DNA of 43,861 nt from JBOHWJ01 sp050736615 (lineage in GTDB: Bacteria; Desulfobacterota; Binatia; Binatales; Binataceae), in NCBI GenBank assembly GCA_050736615.1, contig JBOHWL010000071.1, forward strand, positions 1-43,861. The letters run 5' to 3'. The translations under genes and the position numbers were made by a program. Position 1 is the first letter of the stretch; every line of letters starts with the position of its first letter. Below, piece by piece: positions 8,691-17,120 of the stretch. The notes below the pieces were generated by a model, which did not search any database, had not been told where the DNA came from, and worked only from the letters and a program-made list of their open reading frames with translations.

Positions 8691-8722
8691 CGCCGGCGCG
8701 GGGGTAAATCAGCCGGCGCGTC
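8689..8722 (+). other. GC-rich hairpin after serA
   Basis: GACGCCGGC at 8689-8697 pairs with GCCGGCGCGTC at 8712-8722, with a two-base bulge. It overlaps the serA stop and sits 50 bases before the purA start. No T-run follows, so it is a weak terminator at best; it could instead protect the 3' end of serA mRNA in a transcript continuing into purA. Confidence 0.35.
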
Positions 8723-8773
8723 TGAGGCCATCGCGCAACCGCGCTGGCCCGAGTGCGTTCCTGGCGAATCCAT

Positions 8774-10069
8774 ATGAAGACAGTCGCGGTGGTCGGCTCC
8801 CAATGGGGCGATGAGGGCAAGGGCAAAATTGTGGACCTGCTGGCGGCGGACGCCGACGTGGTGGTCCGTTTCCAGGGCGGGAATAACGCCGCCCATACGC
8901 TGGTGGTCGATGGTGAGAAATTCATCCTGCGCCTGGTTCCAGCCGGCGCGCTGCATGACGGCAAGGCCTGTGTAATCGCCAACGGCACGGTGGTCGATCC
9001 GTTCGCCCTGATTGAGGAGATCGACGGTCTCAAGCGTCGCGGGCGCATGCGCGACGATCGGTTTTTACGCCTTAGCAACGACGCGCATATGGTCATGCCA
9101 TACCATCGCGCGATCGATCGCGCGCGCGAGGCGCGTCTGGGCGCCGGCCGGATTGGCACCACCGGATTCGGCATCGGCCCCGCTTATGAAGACAAGATGG
9201 CGCGTTGCGGACTGCGCTTCGACGATCTCGGTAATTTTGATTTTTTTTCGGACAAACTCGAACGCAATATTCGCGACAAAAACCTCTATCTCAAGGCCGT
9301 GCTCAAGGCGGAGCCGGTCAAGGGCCGCGAGATCGTCGAGGGGATGCGCAAGTTGAAGACCCGCCTTTCGCGCTACCTTTGTGATACATCGCTCTATCTG
9401 CACGAGGCGATCGGCGCGGGAAAGAAGATTCTGTTCGAAGGCGCGCACGGCACCATGCTCGATATCGACCATGGCACGTACCCATTCGTGACTTCTTCGA
9501 ATTGTGGCGCCAGCGCGGTCTTTGGCGGTGCCGGACTTGCGCCCGGTAAGCTCGAAGCCGTACTCGGAATTAGCAAGGCTTACACCACGCGCGTCGGCGG
9601 CGGCCCGTTTCCCACGGAAATCAAGGGTAAGCTCGGCGACGCCTTGCGCGTCGAGGGTGACGAATTCGGCAGCGCGACCGGCCGGCCCCGACGCATCGGA
9701 TGGTTCGACAGCGTACTGGCGCGCCACGCGGTCCGCCTCAATGGAATGTGGGGCCTGGCGCTGACCAAGCTCGACGTGCTGACCGGCATCGACCCACTGC
9801 GTATCGCCGTCGCGTATGAACTGCGCGGCAAGCGCTTTGAGGAAATTCCGCCCGGACGCCATTTGCTTGAACGGGTCAGACCGGTATACGAAGAGCTGCC
9901 TGGATGGAATGAGGATGTCACCGGGGTACGCGCGCTCGATGATCTTCCGGTTAACGCGCGCCGTTATTTGACCCGTCTTGAACAGCTATGTGGAGTGCCG
10001 CTCGCGATGATTGGTGTCGGTGCCGCCCGCGAAGCCACGATCATAATGAAGAATCCGTTCAGCGACTAA
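8774..10069 (+). CDS. purA: Adenylosuccinate synthetase
   Basis: GTP-dependent ligation of IMP and aspartate to adenylosuccinate, the first committed step to AMP. The protein has 431 residues, as expected. Diagnostic motifs are the N-terminal GSQWGDEGKGKIVDLL with the catalytic Asp, QGGNNAAHT with the catalytic His, GTTGFGIGPAYEDK, FEGAHGTMLDIDHGTYPFVTS and ATGRPRRIGWFD. ATG 8774 is chosen because it places MKTVAVVGSQWGDEG at the N-terminus; the seven codons upstream have no support. The gene is codirectional with serA, 83 bases apart, and ends before palindromic element C. Confidence 0.98.
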   Translation: MKTVAVVGSQWGDEGKGKIVDLLAADADVVVRFQGGNNAAHTLVVDGEKFILRLVPAGALHDGKACVIANGTVVDPFALIEEIDGLKRRGRMRDDRFLRLSNDAHMVMPYHRAIDRAREARLGAGRIGTTGFGIGPAYEDKMARCGLRFDDLGNFDFFSDKLERNIRDKNLYLKAVLKAEPVKGREIVEGMRKLKTRLSRYLCDTSLYLHEAIGAGKKILFEGAHGTMLDIDHGTYPFVTSSNCGASAVFGGAGLAPGKLEAVLGISKAYTTRVGGGPFPTEIKGKLGDALRVEGDEFGSATGRPRRIGWFDSVLARHAVRLNGMWGLALTKLDVLTGIDPLRIAVAYELRGKRFEEIPPGRHLLERVRPVYEELPGWNEDVTGVRALDDLPVNARRYLTRLEQLCGVPLAMIGVGAAREATIIMKNPFSD

Positions 10070-10092
10070 GGTTTGGCGATTTGTTCCGCTGA

Positions 10093-10234
10093 GGAAGCTC
10101 CGAGCAAGTCTTAATCTGTCGTTCCGAGCGCAGCGAGGAATCCCGGTAATCTGTTCATTTCCTTCGGTTTGTCCGGGATTCCTCACTCCGCAGACTCCGT
10201 TCGGAATGACAATGGGGGCTTGTGCAGAGGTTCC
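10093..10234. repeat. Dispersed palindromic element, copy C
   Basis: This copy lies between the convergent genes purA (ends 10069) and the class A PBP (3' end 10270) and nearly fills the gap. The left terminal GAAGCTCCGAGCAAG is a diverged match to GAACCTCCGCACAA of copy D; the right terminal is TTGTGCAGAGGTTCC. The inner arms are GTCGTTCCGAGCGCAGCGAG and CTCCGTTCGGAATGAC. Compensating changes are visible: where copies A and D have ATTCTGA...TCAGAAT, this copy has GTTCCGA...TCGGAAT, so most pairing is kept. Confidence 0.85.
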
Positions 10235-10269
10235 CTGAACGAACGTGCGGTTGTTCTGGACTCCCACCC

Positions 10270-12792
10270 TCAAGGTGACGGGACGGGCGCTGGCGTCGCA
10301 TGGGGATGCCCAAATAGGGAGCCGAAGAAGCCGCCGATTGAGCCGATCAGACCGTTCCTGGCAGTTCCGACGCGGGTCGGTTGAACGGCACCGCTTGACC
10401 GCGCTGAGCCGCTCCCGGCGGATGTCAAAATACGCAAACTCGCCATCACACCGCTGTGCAGTGGACAAATCCTGGTCGGCTGCGTGCCTTCAAGGAATGG
10501 CAAACGCACCTTGTGCGGACATGACGGCGTGGCGAGTCCGCCGGAGGCTGGATCGATGGTGGCCATGACTATCCCGGGTGGCGGCGGGCCAAAACCTAGT
10601 TGTGGTTGCCGCACCGTCCGCGTCATGAATCGGACCCATGCCGGCAGGGCGGCGTCGGCGCCGGGCAGGCCGATACTGTGCGGTTCGTCATAGCCGACCC
10701 AGACTCCTGCCACCAGGGTGCGCGTATAGCCGACGAAATAGGCGTCGCGATAATCGTCGGTGGTGCCGGTTTTACCCGCGGCGGGAAAATCCAGCCCCAG
10801 CCGTTGCGAGCTGGCACCAGTGCCGAACTGGAGTACGCCCTGCAGCGCGCCGGTCATGAGATAGGCCACCGCATCGCTCATCAGGCGCCGGCGCCCCGAG
10901 GCATGTTGATAAATCTCGCGATCGTGCCCGTCCACCACCGCCGTGATTGCATAGGGTGGACATTCCAGGCCGCCGTCGGCGAAGACTTGATAAGCGCCGG
11001 TCAATTCCAGCAGCGTCATGTCGTCGGCGCCGATCGTAATCGGCAGCACGGAGGCCAGATCCTCGTGCACACCCATCTCATGCGCGGTGCGGATTATCGC
11101 CGGAGGCCCGAGCAGACTGCCCAGATAAGCTGTCGGCACGTTGAGTGACTGAGCCAGCGCCTGCTCCACCGTGACCTGACCCCGGTAGGTGCGCTCGTAA
11201 TTGACCGGCGTCCATCCACCGAACGACATCGGACGGTCGGGCAGAATCGACGCAAGGGTAACCGGGCGCGGCAGCGGATTGGTTACGGGGTCGAGCGCGG
11301 TGATGTAAACGATCGGTTTGAAAGCCGAGCCGGGCTGGCGTTCGGCGTTGGCGGCTCGATTGAACTGGCTGGCCGCATAATCACGGCCACCGACCATCGC
11401 GACAATCGCGCCGCTGCGCGGATCAAGCGCGACCAGCGAACTCTCCAGGCGCTGCGCGGGACTACGCCGGCGCAGGTGCGGATGGAGTTTCTCCAGCCGT
11501 TCGAGATTGCCGACCACGCTCTCCCGCGCGCTTTCCTGCATTTCGGGATCGAGCGTGGTAAAGACCTTAAGCCCCCTCAGATTGCCATCCAGCCCCGGCA
11601 GTTTCTTCACCTGCGCGATGACGTAATCGGTAAAGTAGGGCGCTCGGCGCAAACTGGGCGCTTTGGTCAACTGGATCGGCTGATTCGCCGCCGCCAGGTA
11701 TTGCCGCTGATCGAGCACCCCCGCCCGCCGCATAATCGCCAGTACGGTATTGCGGCGCTGAAGGCACTGCTCTGGATGGCGTCGTGGATCGTATGAGGTG
11801 GGCGCCTGGATCATGCCGATCAGAGTGGCCGCCTCGGCCGGCGTAACCTCGCGCAGGTCTTTGTTAAACAGGAAGCGTGCGGCGACGGGCAGGCCGAACA
11901 TCGGCGTGCCGTCGTAGGCGCCCATCGGCACGTCGTTGATATAGCGCTCGAGAATCTGGCGCTTCGACAGCCGCATTTCGAGCACCAGCGCGATCGCGAG
12001 TTCGCGGAATTTACGATGGAACGTGCGCGTATGACGCTCGAGAAAAGTGCGTGCAAGCTGCTGGGTGATGGTGCTGGCGCCCTGACGCAGATGGCCCGAA
12101 TGAAAATCCACGAGGGCGGCCTCGATGATGCGGATCGGGTCGAAACCGGGATGGTAATAGAAGAAACGGTCCTCGGTGGCGAGCAGTCCGTTGACCAGAT
12201 ATGGCTTAAGATCGTTAAGCGAAACCTCAACCCGCTCGGCGGGCGAGTCGGGCAACAATCGGCCGATTATTTCCGGTTCCAGCGCCGCATGCGCGAGTCC
12301 GACCCCAAAGGAATCCGCGAGGCCGCTCACACGCCCGCCGCTGAAATTCAAATGAATCAGCATGGCGGGATGGCTCTCCAGCCCCACCTGAAAATCGCGG
12401 GCGTAGATCGTCATCGCACCCGGCATCATCGAATATTCGCCGGGCTGGGTAACGTCGTCGACACGCGTATAGCTGAGATGGCCGAGCCGGTCGATCAAAT
12501 GGAGTTGGGCAATGTCGTCGCCGGGCGAGATCACGAGCGGCGCCGAATAGATCGCCGAGGTCAGGGCGGCACTGCGCTGCTCGATCAGATGGGAGATTTC
12601 ACCGTAGAGTTGGGCCAGATAAAAGCCGAAGCCGAAGGTGAACAGCAACGCGCAGCCGATCAGTCCGCGGCGCCATCCTAATCGTTTCAACCATCCGGCC
12701 AGCGTTCGCCAGCGGCTTGGCCGTTTGCGCTTGCGATTTTGGGGCTTGGCCCGACGTTTCGATTTCGTTCCTCTGCCGCCCGCTCCATCCAT
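10270..12792 (-). CDS. mrcB: Class A penicillin-binding protein (PBP1B-type transglycosylase/transpeptidase)
   Basis: Bifunctional peptidoglycan polymerase and crosslinker of 840 residues, anchored in the inner membrane. Order of parts: a Lys/Arg-rich cytoplasmic head (1-40), one membrane helix near 44-62, a UB2H-like segment (about 75-170), the GT51 domain with ATEDRFFYYHPG, QGASTITQQLAR and an RKFRELAIAL motif, then the transpeptidase with SxxK (PGSAFKP, near 485), SLN (AQSLNVPTA) and KTG (GKTGTTDDYRDAYFVGYT). The tail is Ser/Gly/Pro-rich. The UB2H-like segment and overall order favour PBP1B over PBP1A, so the symbol is a family-level call. ATG 12792. It has no obvious operon partner. Confidence 0.93.
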   Translation of the reverse strand: MDGAGGRGTKSKRRAKPQNRKRKRPSRWRTLAGWLKRLGWRRGLIGCALLFTFGFGFYLAQLYGEISHLIEQRSAALTSAIYSAPLVISPGDDIAQLHLIDRLGHLSYTRVDDVTQPGEYSMMPGAMTIYARDFQVGLESHPAMLIHLNFSGGRVSGLADSFGVGLAHAALEPEIIGRLLPDSPAERVEVSLNDLKPYLVNGLLATEDRFFYYHPGFDPIRIIEAALVDFHSGHLRQGASTITQQLARTFLERHTRTFHRKFRELAIALVLEMRLSKRQILERYINDVPMGAYDGTPMFGLPVAARFLFNKDLREVTPAEAATLIGMIQAPTSYDPRRHPEQCLQRRNTVLAIMRRAGVLDQRQYLAAANQPIQLTKAPSLRRAPYFTDYVIAQVKKLPGLDGNLRGLKVFTTLDPEMQESARESVVGNLERLEKLHPHLRRRSPAQRLESSLVALDPRSGAIVAMVGGRDYAASQFNRAANAERQPGSAFKPIVYITALDPVTNPLPRPVTLASILPDRPMSFGGWTPVNYERTYRGQVTVEQALAQSLNVPTAYLGSLLGPPAIIRTAHEMGVHEDLASVLPITIGADDMTLLELTGAYQVFADGGLECPPYAITAVVDGHDREIYQHASGRRRLMSDAVAYLMTGALQGVLQFGTGASSQRLGLDFPAAGKTGTTDDYRDAYFVGYTRTLVAGVWVGYDEPHSIGLPGADAALPAWVRFMTRTVRQPQLGFGPPPPGIVMATIDPASGGLATPSCPHKVRLPFLEGTQPTRICPLHSGVMASLRILTSAGSGSARSSGAVQPTRVGTARNGLIGSIGGFFGSLFGHPHATPAPVPSP

Positions 12793-12963
12793 GCCCTTCG
12801 TCCGGCCTACGGCGCACCGCCAGGATTCCCGGCGCCATCAGCATCAAGCGAACGGATTATAGCCCAGTCGTCACGATGAAAGAGAGTGGCATGAAGCCGT
12901 CCCTCCTGCCTGAGGACTTAGGCGGGATAAATGACTCGCGAGCACTTACCCGTCGGCGCTGGC

Positions 12964-13449
12964 CTACTGCTTGTAACCGAAGCGCCGCAGCATCGCGTGG
13001 CGTTCAATCCGCTCCTTTTCGCCCTCTACGCCTAGCGGCGAGGCGCCGTCGATCACGCCCACCACGCCACGGGCGCCGTCGTGCTCGGCGACGATGATGG
13101 TTGCCGGGTTGGCCGTCGCGCAAAAAATCGTGCAGACCTCCGCCACCGCCTTGATCTGATTGAGGACGTTGACGGGAAAGGCATTACCCAGCATCACGAC
13201 GAACACATGGCCGGCCGCAAGCGCTTGCGCGCAATCAATCGCGGCACGCCTTAGCTGCTCGTCGGTGCCGGTGTGACGGATCAGGCATGGGCCTGAGGCC
13301 TCGCAAAAGGCGACACCGAATTTGATGCCGGGGACCGCCTGCACCAAGGCTTCGTAGAGGTCTTCAACCGTCTTGATGAAGTGCGCCTGTCCCACGATCA
13401 CGTTGACGTCAGCAGTTGGCTTGTGGATAGCGATCGCTTTTAGCTCCAT
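12964..13449 (-). CDS. Adenosine-specific kinase family protein (PF04008/DUF355)
   Basis: A 161-residue protein of the family named adenosine-specific kinase from an archaeal (Pyrobaculum) member; bacterial roles are poorly known. The whole-length pattern is characteristic: VIVGQAHFIKTVEDLYEAL, GIKFGVAFCEASGPCLIR, HVFVVMLGNAFPVNVLNQI, VCTIFCATANP and the C-terminal GVIDGASPLGVEGEKE then RRFGYK. ATG at 13449. It is 171 bases upstream of the PBP on the same strand and its start is 43 bases from the divergent HExxH gene. The short gap must hold both start regions. Confidence 0.9.
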   Translation of the reverse strand: MELKAIAIHKPTADVNVIVGQAHFIKTVEDLYEALVQAVPGIKFGVAFCEASGPCLIRHTGTDEQLRRAAIDCAQALAAGHVFVVMLGNAFPVNVLNQIKAVAEVCTIFCATANPATIIVAEHDGARGVVGVIDGASPLGVEGEKERIERHAMLRRFGYKQ

Positions 13450-13492
13450 CGTGATTGCTCTTTACCCGTGTTGATTACAGGATGATAGGGCA

Positions 13493-14080
13493 GTGGAGGC
13501 GGGGTCGAAAGTCGCAACGCAGGCGCAAGCCAAACCGGCCGCGTTGCCGCGATATTTCTATCGGCTGAGCGCGCGTGCGCAAAGCGTTTACCTGCGCAGC
13601 AACAACATCGAGCGTTTTGAATTGACCCCTGGCCGCGCGGCGTGCGCAATGCTGACCGCGTTGATGAACGCGCTTGAAGAGGGCGCGCCGGCGGTGGTCG
13701 AGCGCGGCGCGCAGATTCTCGTGAGTGAACTGTGCCGCGGTCTGGGCGTGCGGCCGGTGCGTGTCGAAGTGCGCGGTGTGAGGCCGCGCAACGGCTATAG
13801 TGAATTGCATGGAATCTTTTATCCGCGCGGACCCGCGCGCCGGGTGGCCGCAGGCCGCACCACGATGGCGGCTGAACCGCTGATCGTCCTCTGGATGCGG
13901 ACCGCGCGGCGTCACGATGTGGTCAAGCCCAAAACGTTCGTGCGCACGCTGATGCATGAGCTGGCCCATTATCTCGATTCCACCCTGCTCAAGCTCGGCG
14001 ACTCGTATCATACGGCGGGCTTTTTCAAGCGCGAGTCATATCTGGTTCGAATGCTGTTTCAGCCTGCGTATGAACCGTGA
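13493..14080 (+). CDS. Putative HExxH zinc metallopeptidase-like protein
   Basis: A 195-residue protein of unknown function. The C-terminal half has LMHELAHYLD (HExxH, near residue 153), followed by SYHTAGFFKRE, a plausible third His and acidic residue for a zinc site, in the manner of SprT- or gluzincin-like folds. The first half is Arg/Ala-rich with no signal peptide, so a cytoplasmic place is likely. The start is GTG 13493. It is divergent from the adenosine-specific kinase gene and 66 bases ahead of a small helical protein on the same strand. Protease activity is inference from the motif only. Confidence 0.75.
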   Translation: MEAGSKVATQAQAKPAALPRYFYRLSARAQSVYLRSNNIERFELTPGRAACAMLTALMNALEEGAPAVVERGAQILVSELCRGLGVRPVRVEVRGVRPRNGYSELHGIFYPRGPARRVAAGRTTMAAEPLIVLWMRTARRHDVVKPKTFVRTLMHELAHYLDSTLLKLGDSYHTAGFFKRESYLVRMLFQPAYEP

Positions 14081-14146
14081 TATCGAAGCCGCGGGTAAGG
14101 CAGGGGGTTTGGTATTAATCGACTCTGGCGCAGGAAAGTGATGGGA

Positions 14147-14596
14147 ATGTTCGGCCGAATTCGTACCGCGATGTCCCCGCGTATGCGTATGTTCAACCGC
14201 CTGGCGGTGATCGCGGGACGCCAGCGGGAACTCGCCGATCGGCTCATAAGGGACGTCGAATTGTGCGAGTACATCAATCTCAAAAATGGGCTCGAACAGC
14301 TCGCCGAATCCCAGGACGCACAAGCCGGCAATATGCGAACGCTGCTGTCGGATTATGGCGTATGGGCGCGATTGCCCGAGCGGCCCGTCGGCGGTGCCAA
14401 CAACTGGGAGCGCCTGAGCGGTGACCTGGCGCTGTTGGTCGAGTTGTGCCGCGAGTTAAATCTGTGCGCGGTCGAAGCGGAATCTATTGATAGCCAGATA
14501 GCTGAAAAATTACGGGAAATCGCGGCCGTGCTTGATCGCGACGGCGGCGAATTGCGCGACCTCGCCCTCAAATGTGATCCACACGCCTTGAACTAG
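14147..14596 (+). CDS. Small helical protein of unknown function
   Basis: I do not recognise this protein of about 149 residues. It is predicted largely alpha-helical and charged, with heptad-like stretches (RQRELADRLIRDVELCEY; LALLVELCRELNLCAVEAESIDSQ) and a Met/Arg-rich N-terminus. ATG 14147 lies 8 bases after AGGAAAG, a good ribosome site; ATG 14141 is the alternative. It follows the HExxH gene by 66 bases and runs convergent with the guanylyltransferase gene, 23 bases away. Likely cotranscribed with the HExxH gene. Confidence 0.65.
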   Translation: MFGRIRTAMSPRMRMFNRLAVIAGRQRELADRLIRDVELCEYINLKNGLEQLAESQDAQAGNMRTLLSDYGVWARLPERPVGGANNWERLSGDLALLVELCRELNLCAVEAESIDSQIAEKLREIAAVLDRDGGELRDLALKCDPHALN

Positions 14597-14619
14597 GCAT
14601 TGCCCCGCCGCGACCCCGT

Positions 14620-15654
14620 TCAGAGATAGCGGGCAAGACCGGCGTGACGAAGTTGCTCGATCACTTTACGCACGTCTTGAGAATGAGAGCGGTGCGCGAT
14701 CAGAATCGCGTCGTCGGTGTCCACCGCGACCAAATCATTGACGCCCAGCAATACCAATAGGCGCTTGCCGCCACGCGCGAGCACCCGCTCGCTGTCGAGC
14801 GTGACCACGTTGCCATGCAGCACGTTGGGTGAGCGTCCGCGCAATGCTTCCCATAAACCCTCCCAACTGCCCACGTCATGCCAATCGAAGCTGGCCTTGA
14901 CGCCCATCACGTCCGCGCTTTTTTCAACGACGACGCGATCGAATGAGTCGAACCGGAGTTTGCGATACGCGCGTGCGAGCGTCGCTCCGCGCAGGCGCGG
15001 CAGTCCTGTCATGGCGTCGGCCAGAACTGGCGCATGCGCGCGCAAAGCGGCGGCCAGCGAATCGGCGCGCATAACGAAAATTCCGGCGTTCCAGAGAAAG
15101 CGGCCCGACTTGACCATGCGCGCGGCCAACTTTGACGAGGGCTTTTCGACGAAACGCTCGACCTTGAAGCCGCTTCCAGCCACCGCGCCAATTTCCTGAT
15201 AGCCATAGCCTGATTCCGGCCGCGTCGGAGTCACGCCGATGACCACCAGCCGCTGAGCGCGGCGGGCCAGCGCAATCGCCTTTATCAACGTGCGGCGGAA
15301 GCCCGCCGCAGGCCGCATATAATGGTCAGCCGGCATCACCGCGACCACGAACCGTTGGCCGAGCCGGCGACTGATGATTCCCGTGCCATACGCGATCGCG
15401 ACGGCAGTGCCACGTCCCTCGGGCTCGATGATGAGATTGGCGCTGGGGATTAGCCGTCCCAGCGCGCGGCGAAAGGGCGCGGTCTGATCGGCTGACACCA
15501 GGACGAAAACCAACTCGCGCGGAATCAGCGGCTGTGTGCGCGCAATCGTGTCGGCGAGCAGCGAGCTTTTGCCATCGATGGAAAACAACGGCTTGGGCCG
15601 GCCGCTACGGCTTTCCGGCCAAAAGCGGGTACCTCGCCCGCCAGCGATAATCAG
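14620..15654 (-). CDS. manC: Mannose-1-phosphate guanylyltransferase (start codon unclear)
   Basis: Makes GDP-mannose from mannose-1-phosphate and GTP. It is the short form without the C-terminal cupin isomerase domain. Seen are AGGRGTRFWP with the following Lys (GRPKPLFS), EPEGRGTA, MPADHYM, GYGYQ, FVEKP, WNAGIFVM and FDWHDVGSWEGL. The signature AGGRGTRFWP lies upstream of the first possible canonical start (TTG 15588), and between the in-frame stop at 15775-15777 and that motif there is no ATG, GTG or TTG codon. Translation would need CTG (15652-15654) or ATT/ATC just after it, or the sequence has an indel. End 15654 is therefore a best guess. It lies 40 bases downstream of the mutase gene, forming a GDP-mannose operon. 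Confidence 0.85.
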   Translation of the reverse strand: MIIAGGRGTRFWPESRSGRPKPLFSIDGKSSLLADTIARTQPLIPRELVFVLVSADQTAPFRRALGRLIPSANLIIEPEGRGTAVAIAYGTGIISRRLGQRFVVAVMPADHYMRPAAGFRRTLIKAIALARRAQRLVVIGVTPTRPESGYGYQEIGAVAGSGFKVERFVEKPSSKLAARMVKSGRFLWNAGIFVMRADSLAAALRAHAPVLADAMTGLPRLRGATLARAYRKLRFDSFDRVVVEKSADVMGVKASFDWHDVGSWEGLWEALRGRSPNVLHGNVVTLDSERVLARGGKRLLVLLGVNDLVAVDTDDAILIAHRSHSQDVRKVIEQLRHAGLARYL

Positions 15655-15695
15655 CGCCGTCGCGGGCCCATCCGGATGGGATCGGTTGGTGCGGT

Positions 15696-17051
15696 TCAGA
15701 TTTTCGCACCCAGTTCCGCGAGCTTGCGCTCGAACAGCGATCGGATTTCGCCCAAGCTCTGTTCGTCCCGCGCTTCAAAGCGCATCACCAGCGCCGGCTG
15801 GGTATTGGACGCCCGCACCAATCCCCATCCGTGCGGGAACTTCACACGTGCGCCGTCGATATCGATGGTCTCATAATGGGCGCGAAAATACTCGGCGGCT
15901 TTGCGCACCACTTCGAATTTGCGCTCATCCGGACAATCGAGGCGAATTTCCGGCGTGTAGGAAGTCCGGGGTAAATCCGCCAGCAGCGCGCCCAGGCCTT
16001 GGCCTTCCCGGCTGATGATTTCGAGCAGGCGCATCGAGGCATAGATCGCATCGTCGAAGCCATAGTAGCGATCGTTGAAGAACATATGGCCACTCATTTC
16101 GCCGGCCAATGCCGCATTTTCCTGTTTGAGCTTGCTCTTGATAAGCGAATGACCGGTCTTCCACATGATCGGACGCCCGCCGTGAGCGGCGATATCATCG
16201 TACAGCCGTTGCGAGCATTTGACGTCGCCGATAATTGCCGCGCCCGCCCGCTCCCGCAGGATCGAGCGTGAGAAAGCCACCATCAGTTCGTCGCCCCATA
16301 CGATGCGGCCGTTTTCGTCAACCGCGCCCAGCCGATCCGCGTCGCCGTCATAGGCGATACCGATGTGCGCGCCGCTGGTCTTCACCGCCTTTATCAGGTC
16401 GCGCATATTGTCTTCTATCGTGGGGTCGGGGTGATGATTGGGAAAGCGGCCGTCCATCTCGATGTACAATTCGATCGTTTCCAACCCCATCTCGCGCATC
16501 AGCGGTGCCGCGACCACGCCACCGCAGCCGTTGCCGGCGTCCACCGCGACTTTGAGCGGGCGATCGAATGTGATGTGGCTTTTGATGTACTCGCGATAAT
16601 CCGGCAACACCGCACGCGATGTGAGAGTGCCTTTACCGGCGGTCTTGAATGCGCGCGTTTCGACGATATGACGCACGCGCTGAATCTCCTCGCCAAAGAT
16701 CGTGGTGGGGCCGACCCCGAGCTTGAAGCCGTTGTATTCGGCGGCGTTGTGGCTGCCCGTGATCATGCACCCGCCGTCCATGTGCCAGTGCAGCACCGAA
16801 AAATAAAGCAGCGGCGTGGGCACGACGCCAATATCAACGACATTGATTCCGGATGGGAGCAGGCCTTGAATCAAAAGGTCGCGCAGGTGGTCGGAAGACA
16901 AGCGGCAATCGCGGCCTAGCGTCACCGTCCGTTTACCGGCTTGCAGCAGGATTGTGGCATAGGCGCGGCCAAGATCGATGACGAAGTCGTCGCTAAAATC
17001 GTGCTCGACCACGCCGCGGATATCGTATTCACGGAATACCTGGGGGTTCAT
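15696..17051 (-). CDS. Phosphomannomutase/phosphoglucomutase
   Basis: Alpha-D-phosphohexomutase of about 451 residues that interconverts hexose-6-phosphate and hexose-1-phosphate, here most likely giving mannose-1-phosphate for the next gene. Motifs: REYDIRGV at the N-terminus, the phosphoserine loop TGSHNAAEYNGFK (commonly TGSHNPxxYNG, so two residues differ), the metal loop DGDADRLG, the sugar-specificity loop GEMSGHMFF and the phosphate loop RASNTQPALVMRFEA. ATG 17051 is preferred; the frame also opens at TTG 17075. AlgC/ManB-type enzymes often accept both glucose and mannose forms. It is transcribed together with the guanylyltransferase, and is divergent from the SDR gene with a 69-base gap. 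Confidence 0.95.
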   Translation of the reverse strand: MNPQVFREYDIRGVVEHDFSDDFVIDLGRAYATILLQAGKRTVTLGRDCRLSSDHLRDLLIQGLLPSGINVVDIGVVPTPLLYFSVLHWHMDGGCMITGSHNAAEYNGFKLGVGPTTIFGEEIQRVRHIVETRAFKTAGKGTLTSRAVLPDYREYIKSHITFDRPLKVAVDAGNGCGGVVAAPLMREMGLETIELYIEMDGRFPNHHPDPTIEDNMRDLIKAVKTSGAHIGIAYDGDADRLGAVDENGRIVWGDELMVAFSRSILRERAGAAIIGDVKCSQRLYDDIAAHGGRPIMWKTGHSLIKSKLKQENAALAGEMSGHMFFNDRYYGFDDAIYASMRLLEIISREGQGLGALLADLPRTSYTPEIRLDCPDERKFEVVRKAAEYFRAHYETIDIDGARVKFPHGWGLVRASNTQPALVMRFEARDEQSLGEIRSLFERKLAELGAKI

Positions 17052-17120
17052 GGCAATTCCGATTGTTGCCGCCAAGATTTATGGAAGCAACCACTAAAAT
17101 AGAGTTGAACAGGCGGTCAG

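Noticed and set aside
9107..9135. Run of GCGCGATCGATCGCGCGCGCG in purA
   Set aside because: Looks like a palindromic site, but it encodes a conserved PurA stretch (HRAIDRAREAR) and is explained by codon choice.
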